Part shown: piece after piece, positions 1-11,393 of the stretch
How positions within the stretch are numbered: position 1 is the stretch's first letter
Layout: every line of letters begins with the position of its first letter
Assembly (NCBI RefSeq): GCF_964204865.1
Contig: NC_135257.1
Location: 7,648,151-7,712,150 of the forward strand
DNA from: Styela clava
Lineage: Eukaryota; Chordata; Ascidiacea; Stolidobranchia; Styelidae
Direction of reading: 5' to 3'
DNA length: 64,000 nucleotides
Position numbers and translations under genes: made by a program
The notes under the pieces: model-generated
Told to the model about the DNA's origin: nothing
What the model saw: the letters and a program-made list of their open reading frames with translations, nothing else
The model's database searches: none

Positions 1-684
1 CAGTTATCCTCGATCAATGTCATTAAAGATGAGGTTGGAGAAATAAAGACAAGCCAAGAATTCATTGCCAGAAAGTTTGACGAACTTAATGCCAATTATG
101 ACAAACTGAGCACCATCACAGTTAAAAACACCCGAAGAATTCGTCAACTTGAAAGTATTGTGGAAGAACTAGAAGAAGAAATAGATATCCTTACTGAACG
201 CCAATACGACCAGGAGCGTAGGTCAAGGCTGGATAATTTAGAATTTCACAATATACCCTACTCGCGTGATGAAGATTGTGAAAAATTAATTATGAAGGTA
301 GCAGCACGAATAAATGTACCGCTGCAATCATCTGACATATCAAACTGTCACCGGATGTCAAAAGAAAACAACAAAAAGCCTTCACCAATTATTGTTAAAT
401 TTGTACGCAGAAAAACAAGGCATCAAATTCTAAAAAATCGTCGCCAACTGAGATCGGCCAATTTTCATGAAGATTTTCAGCATTTTACAAGATCTACTAG
501 AATATTCATCATAGAAAACCTTAATGACAATAACAAGGACTTATTTTTTAAAGCAAGAGATCTTAAAAAAGAATGTGGATATAAATATCTATGGACACAT
601 AATGGAAAAGTTTTAATAAAAAAGAACGAAATGACAACTACCATCCCCATCAATAACGAAGATGACCTTTCTCTCATCAAGTAG
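1..684 (+). CDS. LINE ORF1 protein, N-terminus cut by window edge
   Basis: The frame is open from base 1 to the TAG at 682-684 with no stop (227 codons visible). The first part is rich in Glu, Lys, Leu and Ile with heptad-like spacing, consistent with a coiled coil for trimerisation. It is followed by a basic region with NCHRMS and PIIVKFVRRKTR stretches, and a C-terminal segment (IENLNDNNKDLFFKARDLKK ... YKYLWTHNGKVLIKK). This arrangement resembles the ORF1/Baculo_FP-like nucleic-acid-binding proteins found with many CR1/Jockey-type LINEs; in the family ORF1p coats the element RNA. That assignment is from pattern memory. The true start codon is outside the window; no in-frame ATG near the left edge need be the start. 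Confidence 0.75.
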   Translation, partial: QLSSINVIKDEVGEIKTSQEFIARKFDELNANYDKLSTITVKNTRRIRQLESIVEELEEEIDILTERQYDQERRSRLDNLEFHNIPYSRDEDCEKLIMKVAARINVPLQSSDISNCHRMSKENNKKPSPIIVKFVRRKTRHQILKNRRQLRSANFHEDFQHFTRSTRIFIIENLNDNNKDLFFKARDLKKECGYKYLWTHNGKVLIKKNEMTTTIPINNEDDLSLIK

Positions 685-808
685 GTCTATTGATTATAAA
701 TATTCATACATTGTATAGTCAAAATAATTTTATGTATTACTCAAACATATATCAAAAATACCGGCCATTTATTTCCAGCCTGGAGAAAATATCTCTTACA
801 TTTCATAC

Positions 809-3778
809 ATGGCTTTAGCAAACGACCCTCAATTAGCTTATTCCTGTGACATTGAAACGTGCAATAATGTAGGAGTTGTTGATTTAAATTCTTCTCAATC
901 ATTGTCTGACTTTTGTATTTTCCATGTGAACATTCGATCCCTGCAAAAAAATATTGATAAATTAACAACCCTATTATCTAATTTCTCATCCCCTCCACAA
1001 ATAATTGCGATAAGCGAATCAAAGTTATCGTGTAACCCTGTTTCCAACACTAATATTGATGGGTATAGCTTTATACACATGCCATCCATCACAAAAGCAG
1101 GTGGTGTTGGTGCTTATATTCGAAACGATCTCATCTATAATGAAATTTCAGATTACAATCTCAATCACTCCAACTGTGATAATATATGGTTTGAAATAAG
1201 TTTGGCCAACGCAGTCAATAAGATAATTGTTGGTGTTATATATAGGCATCCTCGTAATAATATTCCAAGCTTTACTAATGCATTTGAAGCATCTCTTGCT
1301 AAATTGGCAAAGAAACAGTTTTTGATACTAGGAGATTTTAACATTAACTTACTTACATTGTCAACTAATGCCCAAATTGCAAATTATGCCGATATGTTAA
1401 TTTCTCACAATGCCAAGTCATTAATCACTAAGCCTACTAGAGTGAGCAGTACATCATCAACACTTATAGATCACATTTATACTAATATTTCAAATTTTAG
1501 AATCAAATCTCATGTAGTTCTCTCAGACATAACAGACCATTTTCCTGTTATGTGTTGCCTCAGTGGCATAAAACCAGCCCATACAAATTATGTCAAAATA
1601 GCAAGGGACATGTCAAAATTCTCGATCGATTGCTTTCGCACAGATACACAAGTAATTTTTCATAATTATATTGCTAGAAACAATTTGAGTTCCCAAAACT
1701 TTGATGGTGTTTTCAGCGAATTTGTAAAATCTTTTGTTCACCTGATTGATCGCCACGCCCCGCTTCGACCACTCTCACGTCGTCAAAAAAGGCTACGATC
1801 AAAACCATGGCTAACCAAAGGGCTGCTTGCTTCTATTCGCCACAAAAATAAGATGTTTGAATCCCACTTTTTGAAAGGGAACACTTCCGAACGCTCCTAT
1901 TTCAAAAAGTATAGAAATGTTTTGATTAGAGCCATAGATGATTCAAAACAAACCTATTATCAAAACCTTATTGCTAAAAACAAAGGTAATCCTAGGTCAA
2001 CATGGCAAACAGTTAACGAAATCACTCATGTAAAAAATAAATCTAATCAAAAAGTTAACGAGATCGATATTGAAAATGGCTCTATAATTAGGGATGAACT
2101 TTTGATTGCTACAGAATTTAATAAGTATTTTTCTACAATTGGGTCTAGCCTTTCAGGCAAGTTTTCCACTGAACAGGATAGCTTTAAACAATTTCTTCAC
2201 AATTGTATAAACCAGTCCATCTTCATGAGCCCAGCGACTACAAATGAATTGATAATAGAAATACATAATTTGAAAGACAGGAAGGCAGTTGGTCCAGACA
2301 ACATACCAGCACGTTTCCTTAAATTAGTTGCTGATCTCATTGCACCATGTTTGGCTGAATTCTTCAATTGTTCACTTTTGTTTGGAATCTTCCCTGCATG
2401 TCTCAAAATTGCCCGAGTGATCCCTCTTTTCAAATCTGGCATTAAAAAATGTATGTCAAATTACAGACCAATTTCAATTCTTTCATCAATAAGTAAAATA
2501 TTTGAGCGTTTGATTCATAAGCGACTCAATGCTTTTTTTACGAAACATGATGTAATAAATAAATCACAGTTTGGCTTCCAAAATAATCTATCTACATCAC
2601 ATGCTATCTTAGACACAATATCATATATCTACGATAAACTAGAGAGGAAGGAGTTTGTCAGTGCAACATTCCTAGATCTAAGGAAGGCCTTCGATACCGT
2701 AAATCATAACATCCTGATTTACAAGTTGAGACATTTCGGTATCAGGGGTACAGCAAACAAACTCATTTCTAGTTATTTAAGTAATAGATCACAATATGTT
2801 CAAGTTGGGTCGTGTCGTTCCTCTCCCTTACCAGTGACTCACGGAGTTCCTCAAGGTAGTTGCTTGGGTCCTCTTCTATTTCTAGTCTATGTAAATGACA
2901 TAACTTGTTGTTCCTCCTTCTTTACCAAATTGTTTGCTGATGATACCAATCTTCTCGACAGCGACAAATCTTGTGCAGTTCTTCAGTTGAGAGTAAATTC
3001 TGAAATTGCGAAAGTATCAAATTGGATGCGGTCTAATAAACTAACACTGAACATTGGCAAATCAAAAACTATGTTAATATCTCCACACCAGTGCAAATCT
3101 AAAAATGAAACAGTAATACAAATTGATGACAAAGAACTTGAAAATGTCCATTCTTATAAATATCTTGGCATATATTTAGATAGTAAAATGAATTGGGATG
3201 TTCACTTATCCAAATTATCCGTTAAATTATCTAAATCGGTTGGAATACTTTACAAGCTTAGACGATTTACATCACCAACAACACTAAGGATGGTGTACTA
3301 CTCCTTATTCCAGAGCCATATCCAATACGGCATAATTGCTTGGGGTTCAGCTGTTAAAACATTATTACATCGCATTGAAATTATGCAGAACCGAGCAATC
3401 CGTGCAATATCTGCCGCTAGTTATTTTTCACGACTCAGTCCTATTTATTATAACCTTCAAATTATTAAATTGGCAGACATTTACAAAATAGAAGTTTTGA
3501 AATTGATGCACCAACACCACTGCAAAAAACTCCCTCCTGCGTTCACAAACTATTTTTCAAAACAAAGCAATGTTCACTCATATGGAACACGGTCCTCTAT
3601 TAGCAGTTCTTATTATGTAAATCGTTTTAGCACCAAACTCACCCAAAACTCAATCAAGTTTGTTGGTGTTAAATTGTGGAATAATCTCCCCAATAGCATT
3701 AGGACCAGTACCTATAACTTGTATAAACATGCACTGAAGAGCCTATACCTAGATGCTTATAAGCCCAGTTGCAATTAG
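809..3778 (+). CDS. LINE ORF2: endonuclease-reverse transcriptase, intact
   Basis: A 989-residue protein from ATG at 809. N-terminal exonuclease/endonuclease/phosphatase domain: HVNIRSL (Asn41), SESKL (Glu70), GDFNIN (about 175-180), SDITDHFPV (Asp243-His244), i.e. the catalytic residues of an apurinic endonuclease. Reverse transcriptase: YRPISIL, LDLRKAFDTVNH (motif A), HGVPQGSCLGPLLF (motif B) and FADD at 709-712 (catalytic Asp pair). C-terminal thumb and conserved LWNNLPNSIR near the end. In the family it nicks target DNA and reverse-transcribes the element RNA by target-primed reverse transcription. No stop or frameshift is seen, so it may still be active. It follows ORF1 after 124 bases in another frame, so translation would need reinitiation or internal entry. 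Confidence 0.93.
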   Translation: MALANDPQLAYSCDIETCNNVGVVDLNSSQSLSDFCIFHVNIRSLQKNIDKLTTLLSNFSSPPQIIAISESKLSCNPVSNTNIDGYSFIHMPSITKAGGVGAYIRNDLIYNEISDYNLNHSNCDNIWFEISLANAVNKIIVGVIYRHPRNNIPSFTNAFEASLAKLAKKQFLILGDFNINLLTLSTNAQIANYADMLISHNAKSLITKPTRVSSTSSTLIDHIYTNISNFRIKSHVVLSDITDHFPVMCCLSGIKPAHTNYVKIARDMSKFSIDCFRTDTQVIFHNYIARNNLSSQNFDGVFSEFVKSFVHLIDRHAPLRPLSRRQKRLRSKPWLTKGLLASIRHKNKMFESHFLKGNTSERSYFKKYRNVLIRAIDDSKQTYYQNLIAKNKGNPRSTWQTVNEITHVKNKSNQKVNEIDIENGSIIRDELLIATEFNKYFSTIGSSLSGKFSTEQDSFKQFLHNCINQSIFMSPATTNELIIEIHNLKDRKAVGPDNIPARFLKLVADLIAPCLAEFFNCSLLFGIFPACLKIARVIPLFKSGIKKCMSNYRPISILSSISKIFERLIHKRLNAFFTKHDVINKSQFGFQNNLSTSHAILDTISYIYDKLERKEFVSATFLDLRKAFDTVNHNILIYKLRHFGIRGTANKLISSYLSNRSQYVQVGSCRSSPLPVTHGVPQGSCLGPLLFLVYVNDITCCSSFFTKLFADDTNLLDSDKSCAVLQLRVNSEIAKVSNWMRSNKLTLNIGKSKTMLISPHQCKSKNETVIQIDDKELENVHSYKYLGIYLDSKMNWDVHLSKLSVKLSKSVGILYKLRRFTSPTTLRMVYYSLFQSHIQYGIIAWGSAVKTLLHRIEIMQNRAIRAISAASYFSRLSPIYYNLQIIKLADIYKIEVLKLMHQHHCKKLPPAFTNYFSKQSNVHSYGTRSSISSSYYVNRFSTKLTQNSIKFVGVKLWNNLPNSIRTSTYNLYKHALKSLYLDAYKPSCN

Positions 3779-4609
3779 TCTAGAAATATTATATTTGTAT
3801 ACCGGTATGTACTGTACCTATCCCTGTGGTGCTGCTTTTCCCATCCATGTTCGTCAAGTTGTGTGCTCGCTGTGTACTGTTCTTGTTTTAATATTTTCCG
3901 CCCAACCTATATGCCACGAATACTGCAGAACCCATAATTATTCTGCACTACTCTAATAGCCACTAACAATCGCTTTCAACATAAAAATCCGTTAAATACG
4001 GTATTGATTCTCGCAGCCAGAAGCCCGTTGCTGGGCACGCCATATTGGTTTACTGTGTATGCTTAGTCAGCATTATTTCGCAATTCTTTGTTGTCATTGA
4101 GGCATATCCTTCTTACAGATGTCGCTGTTAAGTCATATAATACGATGTGATCATTGTAGTATCTCGGTGTTTATTTCGATTTTATTTTGTTCTTACTCTG
4201 TATGATCGAGTTTAATTAGGTAAATATCTAATACTCCATAGTTATTATGACATCCTGTATTTTATTTTTCAAACTTTGTTGTTCCTTTTTGTGATTGAGG
4301 CTAATTAAGTGAATGTTTAGGTAACTTTTCGTGGTCATTGTGGCATTCTTTTTGTTGTCCCTTTTATATATATGATTGTGTCGAATTTAGTGACTATTTA
4401 ATATTGAGTTGTTCGGTTGCTATATTTGCTGCTTCAATGCAGCTACAAGGTGTCGCTGACTGGATGACTCTTTGAGTCTTTCGCGATCCCTCGTCTATTG
4501 CAACAAGCCGATATCTGTCTTCGTAATTTGTTATATGTCTTTTTTTATTTTTTCATATCGTATATTGGTTTTGCATGACGAAAATAAAATCTGAATCTGA
4601 ATCTGAATC

Positions 4610-5267
4610 ATTGGGGTGTCAAAATAGGGCTGGCGAAATGCGGTCGTTGCGTGTTAAATTAGGGGTGACGAAATAGGGCCGTCGAGTCAAGTTAGGGCTG
4701 ACGATATACGGTCGGTGCGTGGCAATTCAGCATTTATTTTCACATAATTTTTTGGCGTTGTTTATTGAGCACTTACGGCAGTACGACGTATACAGATCCT
4801 TGTACCACATGCATTATTCCTACAGTCCTATATAATCCATTCCGTTGCTTGTCCAGTTGGATTGACCAGACACAGTCTAGCAGTCTGACCAAAAGTACAG
4901 AAAAATGCATATTTTTGTATTTATGCTAGGGTGACCGATTGCTCCAAATTCTCATTGTTTAAAATGTCTCTTTATGTCTATTTTCTCCAGTCACGTGGGA
5001 TATCGTACCATTCTATCAGATATATAACGGTATGACTTATGTAAAGGAAATGTGACAAATGACTTTTAAAAACTATGACTGCATGTCTGCATGTGATAGA
5101 ATTCCTCAATGTGGCAATAAGAAGGTTCAGAATTGAATAGTAAATTGTTCGAATCTATTCAGATGAGAGTTTCGAATAGCCACCATCTTGTTTTGTAGGC
5201 TATATATTAAATACTATATTTTTAATTATCGTCTAGCATCCTAGTTGAAAATCATATTGGTAATAAA
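4610..5267. other. Intergenic, upstream of ANAPC7
   Basis: No coding signal. At 4611-4730 a decayed tandem motif around GGGTGACGAAATAGGGC appears about three times with variants. It lies directly after the LINE tail and may be the edge of an older repeat. The last 200 bases should hold the ANAPC7 promoter and 5' UTR, but I see no clear TATA box or other site I can support. Confidence 0.5.
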
Positions 5268-8200
5268 ATGTCGACTACTTCAACACAAAGCCTCATGAGT
5301 CATCTGAGTCAACTTCGATCAGAAAAACTCAACGCATCCTTGGAAATATTATGTGGATTTCTTGCGACTGCAATCAAAAACAACAGGTGCGTTTTGAAAA
5401 CTTTATTTACCCAGTGCAATATCATTTTTATTCTGTGTAACTTTTAAATTTCAAACCCCAAAAATAAAGCTTTTTTTCTGGTTGAAAAAAATATAATGCA
5501 ACCTAAATTTATTTTCTCGTGTGTAATGGAATTGGTGAAGGCTTCATTTAATTTACCCTATTTTTCTTATTTCAGTGAGACTTATTCACCAGCAAATCAA
5601 TATGAAATACTTCTGCATCAGGCTGATGTCAATTTCAAGAAAAAACATTTTCGAATAGCAGAGTCAGTTTATCGACAAGCAATAAATGTGAGGAAAAATG
5701 GTCTCAAACAGAATCAAAAAAATGTTTCTAGTTTCAATAAATTACCTTCAGAAGTTGATGTGAAATACAAGTAAGTTAGTCTTGTTATGTTTTTAGTGTT
5801 TTTAGTTAAGAATTAAAATATTTTAACAAAGTATGGAAATCGTTCGATACTAGGCTAAATTTGAGTGGTAATTATGTTAGGATAGGATAGTAGTATTTAC
5901 ATATTTATCTCGGGGGAGAGGAAAGCTGATAAGACGGCTTATCCATATGGCGAACCACGGCCTCTCGTCCGGTTACCTTTCAAAGTCGGGTATGGGATTA
6001 GTTATATTGTTTTGTTTTCGGAGGCATGGACTTGGTGGTGGTGGAAGCCGTAACCGACCAGCGGTTACGTGAACCACCCAACGACGGCGAGGAGTTCAGC
6101 AATCCTCTCGCACATAACCATCCCTGCATGGGATTCGAACCTGCGGACCCACGCAGAGTAATTAGAGGTGCGGTGGCGAGCGTATTCCTAACGCTTAGCC
6201 CGTTGAGCCACACCGCCGCGCCTATGTTGAAGTTGGATTTACTGAAAACATTATTAGTACTTCTCTCAATGACCCAGCTTCTGTTGATATGATGTTCTGT
6301 TGTTATGATTATATGAATTTAGATATTTTAGGATTGAATGACTGGAATTTTGTTTTTCAGAATACATGTTTGTTGTCATAACAATGATGATGATCATAAT
6401 GCGATTAGTATTTTGGAAAGCATTCCAATCAAGTACAGAACTGTAAAGATAAACTATGCTCTTGCTCAAATTCATCACAAGCTTGGAAGAAAAAGGTATT
6501 CATTGTGCAAGTATATTCATTGTGTACAACAGCAGACAAAATATCAACATTCGATATTAAAATAATCTTTGAACAACTTGTATTGCATATCCTTATACAC
6601 AGAAGGAATAAGGTGCATGAGGATAGATCATTGTATTTTTGGACAATTTCACAAGAAATAATGGTTTTTCTTTGGTAGTAATGAGAATATTCGTATTGGT
6701 TAGTGCAAATTGGGCATTCAATGATTTCAATCCCTAATTCAGATTCCATGTCATTATGTACCTTCACTGTTTCACATTACATTACCCTCCATGTTACATC
6801 TCAATTCTTTCAGATCGGCGATATTATCATACAAAGATGTCTTAAAGAAGATGCCTCTTGCTCTGGATGTCATATTCAGTCTTCTGTCATTGGGAGAAAG
6901 TATAAATGAAATTTTATCTATTGTTTCCAATGCTGCTCAAGGCTTAGATTGGTTTTTACCTCTCATAAAAGCCCATGCATTTTTACACTGTAAGGTATGT
7001 TTTGGTGTAATTTACAGACTTCTAAACCTGTAGACGTTTCGGCACGGGGTCAACCATCCGAACCATGAGGTGGCATAAGATGTGGACAAATACATGTGGA
7101 TTTATATGATATTTGGACATATTCACCAGAGTAACAACTTATACCAGTCAGTAGTGACCTGTCGGCACTGGTACAATCCGGATTCTAACTATGCATAAAT
7201 GTCCTATAAATCCACATGTATTCGTATATTATTTTTACATTTGACTGAAAATCAAACTCCCTAATTCTAACCGTCCTACTGAAAGTCTGTGATCTGAAAA
7301 GTTCATGGGCCTGTATACCTTTTGGCTTACACATTATACTTTGAAGTTGTGCTTGTTAAACAAGACAAGTATAATACTGATTTGGCAAATGACTAATATT
7401 TTAAAATTTGTGTTGATTATGGTGTATTATCATATAAAGATGAATTTTTATATGCGAGATCACTTAAAAATCACTAATGTACTAACAGGGAACATGACCC
7501 GAGTGGTACCATTTTTTAAAATTTGTGAAATTCATGAGTTTGAAAATTAGATATTTTATACAGCATATTTATATTCCTTTCACTCCGAACAAGGCGTTGT
7601 ACAAGCAACTACAGGATTTGAACTCGAGATTCTAATCTACGATTCCACCATATTCAAGCTCCATGCTTTATTAATAATAACTCCTGCACCACCGTGCCAA
7701 CTTTCATAAACTTTCTTTTTATTTACATTTTCATCTGATGAATTTGTTATTAGGCTCGTTTTCCAAACCATTTCTATTTTTAGGAATACTACAATTGTTA
7801 TTCTCACCTCAACATATTAATGAAAAAAACTGCTATTGCTGGTGATGCACAGGTACACTGTTCTCTTGCAAAGCTGCGTGCTCGCACTGGGAACAACAAA
7901 TCTGCAATCGTTTATTTTGAAAGTGCAAGAATGAATAATCCGTTTCTACTTGATGGCATGGATATGTAAGTAAATTATGTCTATCGCAAATTATTAATAA
8001 GTGGTAATAATCTTGGGTTTTGCTCCTTTTATTTTGAGGTGGTTTTCACACAATCACTCTGAATAGAGAGCACTCAAGAAAAGATAGCTACAAAAATTAG
8101 AACTAATTGAATTCATTCTGTTTGGCCATCTACTCAACTTTTTAGGTGAAACAGCTAGGCTTACTTACCTGTGTGAAAAAAAAAATTGTTATCTTAAACA

Positions 8201-10536
8201 ATGCTTTGTCATTGCATAGTTCTCATATTTACAGCACAGTTCACAGTGAATTTGAAACTACCGATAGCATTTTCAAAGATTATCAATATTATCCAACATA
8301 TCAATTCTATGTTGTAAAGAAATTTTCAGTTGACTTGTCCATTATTGAATAGCCAGAGCAACATACCCATGCTGAAAAATTTGACTTTGCAATTAGGTAT
8401 TCAAGTGTTTTAAAATTTTGTAACCAAATATTTTTGTCATTTGTGTTCCTTCCCATTTTACTCCTACTGATTTTATGTTTTTCAATCCAGATAGAGAAGT
8501 CTGCACTATGGTATCTCTATATCACCAACCTTCTTAGAACTGTACTTCTATTTACAACTTTTCAGCTATGCTTATCTTTTATATGAAGAGGATGAACACG
8601 AAAAATTGGATAAAGTGGCTTGTGAATTATTTTCCATAACTTGCCAGCACCCTGCACCGTGGGTTACACTTGGATATCGAGCATTGTCAAAGGGGGACTA
8701 CAAACGTGTTGTATATCTAGCAGTGCAAGCAACTAAACTCGATCCTGTATGTGTCCAGGTATAGATTATTATATGTTATTGTCCTGTCTTATTAAAATAA
8801 TTTGGAACTGTATTTTAACCATAATTATCACATGGGAGACGGACTGTCCTGCAGAATATTTTTATTGAGCTTGTTGCTAAAGCTTTTACTTAAACTCTTT
8901 GCTGTGTAATACTACAGATGAAATTTTGGTGGGAAAAAATAAAATCTCGAAATATTTTACATATGATTTTAACAACTTGTTGGCTATTATATGTTTAAAT
9001 TTTTTTCAACATGAACAAACATTTATTAGGATGCTTTATTAGGATGGCCACTGGTCAGTTGCACCATAATGAGTTTATTTCTAATTGCGTTTCATTTCGC
9101 ATTCATTCATTTAAGGCCCTTATATTGAAAGGATGTGCTTTACGTGCAATTGATGAAATAAAAGATGCTACTGCACATTTCAGGGAAGCGTCTAGAATTG
9201 ATCCCAACTGGTATGTTTTTCTTTCTGATTAGGAATGAATGTTCTGAAGAGTTGAACGTTGAACCAAATTGTGCTGATTCCATTTGCTTTTGTTCATAGA
9301 TAGGTTCAACTGATGAGGTTGATTGTGTTATTCAAAATAGTTGGCGTCAAATTTTGAAAGTACCATACATAAAAATATTTCAACCCTGACACTGAGTATT
9401 ACCATGGTTTAGGTTTGTATGTTATAAGGAACTTGCTGAAACACAGTTGCAAAATGGAAGAACAAATGAAGCTATTGCAGTTGCACATAGCGCATTGAAT
9501 ACGATTGGCTATTTGACAAGTTGCTTAGTGCTCTGTGCATCTGTACACATGTGTGATCAAAATGGCAAGGTAAAAATTTTTCAATTCCTTTTCATCCAGT
9601 ATTTTGAAATAAAGTTCTAGAGATTGATTATTAGAATCTTGTGCTAATGATTACGGTATATATGCATTTTTGCAATAAGATGAATGTACTTTACTAGTAC
9701 ATACATGATGGATAAAATTTCCATTTTTGTTTTGTTGTAAAACATTTCTATATTTAGGACAAGGCCTTGAATTATGTCAACAAGGCACTGGTTTTAGAAG
9801 CAAACAACCAATATGCAATCATCGTAAAAGCAAATGTTTTATACAAATATGAAAAGTATACGGAAGGAATTAAGTTCCTGTCAGACACAGTTGAGTACTT
9901 CTCCAGCAGTCCAATGCATACTATACTTGGAAACTGTTACCAGGAAGTAAAAAACTATCCGAAAGCGGTGGAACACTACACGATAGCTCTGAGGTAATGA
10001 CGTTTTTATTATTATAACCTATTATCGTTTTTGTATGGCATTGATTGGTCGTTGATGAATAATAACTGAGCGAAAGCTGTCATCATTCATACTGTACTGA
10101 ATATGCTGTTTTGCAACATTGCAAAATAGTTAAAATTGAATCAATTCTGTAAGCTTTGGCAAATATTTTCTTTCCTGTGTAGATAAGCTTTTCAATGAAA
10201 TTTTTTTCATTTAGTTTGAATTCGAACAATAAAGAAGCATCTGAAGGTTTGAATAAAATATCGAATCAACAACAAGACATCAATTTTGAAAGTGTAAGAA
10301 ATAATATGGAGTAAAAAGTACATTATTAGCGCTCAGAAAAAATTATCTTGTCATATTAGAATGGAAAGAGTGAAATTATAGAATGATGACACTGATTTTT
10401 CAATATTGTGGTCTCACCTCGGTTCTTATCAAATTTAATTGCCCACTTCCTTTTATAGGGGTCTTTGGATACTGGTCAGCAAGGAATTGATGCAGAAGAG
10501 GGAAACAGTGATAGCGATGCAATGTATACTGAATGA
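5268..10536 (+). CDS. ANAPC7: Anaphase-promoting complex subunit 7, 11 exons
   Basis: APC7 is a TPR scaffold subunit of the APC/C, the nuclear/cytoplasmic E3 ligase that ubiquitinates cyclin B and securin. Exons: 5268-5386, 5576-5770, 6361-6495, 6814-6994, 7784-7965, 8566-8758, 9116-9210, 9413-9569, 9758-9993, 10215-10293, 10459-10536. All junctions are GT-AG and phases agree, giving 1650 bases and 549 aa (the human protein is about 565-599 aa). Family matches in order include LPSEVDVKYK (exon 2), MPLALDVIFSLLSL (exon 4), LLDGMD (exon 5), HPAPWVTLGYRALSKGDYKR (exon 6), ALILKGCALR and HFREASRIDP (exon 7), HTILGNCYQEV and AVEHYTIALR (exon 9). The acidic, serine-rich tail (AEEGNSDSDA) is as in the family. 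TPR motifs fill exons 2-9. The start is the first ATG in an open exon leading into the conserved TPR region; the N-terminal 40 residues are poorly conserved. Tail-to-tail with YME1L. Confidence 0.95.
5881..6222 (-). mobile_element. tRNA-derived SINE in ANAPC7 intron 2
   Basis: Antisense to the gene. Read on the minus strand it begins with a tRNA-like head (GGCGCGGCGGTGTGGCTCAA, then GGGTTCGAATCC-like B box near 6128-6140), a body containing the inverted words CCGCTGGTCGGTTACGG, and a tail ATATGTAAATAC followed by CTATCCTATC. The same head, body and tail recur at 14750-15060, 48083-48380 and (tail only) 55471-55562, which defines the family. The tRNA origin is inferred from the A/B-box-like words. 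It lies well away from the splice sites. Confidence 0.85.
7089..7222. repeat. Short inverted-repeat unit (MITE-like) in ANAPC7 intron 4
   Basis: An 18-base perfect inverted repeat, AATACATGTGGATTTATA at 7089-7106 and its complement at 7205-7222, bounds about 100 bases. No target duplication is clear. A small non-autonomous transposon is the likeliest reading, but no second copy was noticed in the window. Confidence 0.5.
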
Positions 10537-10637
10537 TATATTGTTAATCACATGCAATCAAAATATGATGTCATGTATTTGCTATTTTCAATCTGAGCTG
10601 ATGTAAACTTGTCTTTGCGATTTATATTTTTTTTTTC

Positions 10638-10643
10638 AATAAA
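10638..10643 (+). terminator. Polyadenylation signal of ANAPC7
   Basis: Canonical AATAAA 101 bases after the stop codon, preceded by a T-rich run. It fits the 3' end of the plus-strand gene. Confidence 0.75.
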
Positions 10644-11297
10644 AAGTTCACAATTTGCAGTTTTTTCTCCTAGTACAACCAATTGGTTTTGAGAGTCGTT
10701 TGTGAGGGGAAATCTTACTAGGATTTCAGACATCAAAGAGCCTACGAATTGGTAACCCTTGGTGGACAGTGCTGGCATAAAGGGGGTTCTTTGAATGTTG
10801 TGAGCTGATGCCCAGTGTCGGAAAGTTATGTCATGTTTATGGGGTTGTTGACGCTGTGACATGGTTAAATAAGCTCTGGATGTTTTTATGAAATGAGGAA
10901 CCAAATACAAGTTCAATACAAAAGAGTTATAAGCTCTTAATATTTTGAAACCCCTACCGCCGATTGATAGAAATTGCTGTGTTGGACCATGGTGGCCAAG
11001 GTAGAGCAATATATATACAAAAACTTGGTAGTATTAATACGAACACGTTCCTACTACCCCTGCAGCATAAAGTTAAAAGTCTGCAGCTATTGTGATAAAA
11101 GCTGGTTTAAATCAACTTTCTATAATGCTTGACATGTTTCATTTGGCACAAATGGTTGTTACTGTCGCAAGCAGTAGATAGAAATAAATATCATTTTGCC
11201 GGAGTGCAGGATCGTTTTATAGCACGTAACTTCAGGGCCGATGACACGACAACTGTGCAAATGGTAAGATAGCAATGGATTCTGTCAAATGAATTCT
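10644..11297. other. Spacer between the convergent ANAPC7 and YME1L genes
   Basis: No gene that I can support. A 153-codon minus-strand open frame (10548-11009) covers the left part, but its upstream end is a TTG, it matches no family I know and it overlaps the ANAPC7 3' end. Its first in-frame ATG gives about 106 codons. It could be chance or a piece of an old repeat. Confidence 0.5.
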
Positions 11298-11303
11298 TTT
11301 ATT
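11298..11303 (-). terminator. Polyadenylation signal of YME1L
   Basis: AATAAA on the minus strand (TTTATT on plus) about 91 bases beyond the YME1L stop codon. Confidence 0.7.
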
Positions 11304-11393
11304 ACTATAATTCGATAAAAATTGCAATGCGAAGGAAATGAAGAATAATATGCACAAAAGACAAGTTATGATTAAATACCAGATACAAATAAT

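Larger units (their letters stand above)
1..4609 (+). mobile_element. L2/CR1-like LINE retrotransposon, 5' end outside window
   Basis: Non-LTR retrotransposon with two ORFs in different frames separated by 124 bases, then an untranslated tail of about 830 bases. The 3' end carries AATAAA at 4583-4588 followed at once by three copies of the hexamer CTGAAT and then unrelated sequence. A short 3' microsatellite in place of poly(A) is typical of the L2/CR1 group. Both ORFs are open over their whole visible length, so this copy looks young. The 5' end lies before base 1, so full length and 5' target duplication cannot be judged. The clade is inferred from the domain order (apurinic endonuclease then RT, no RNase H seen) and the tail; L2, CR1, Daphne or Crack are not separated here. 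Confidence 0.9.
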
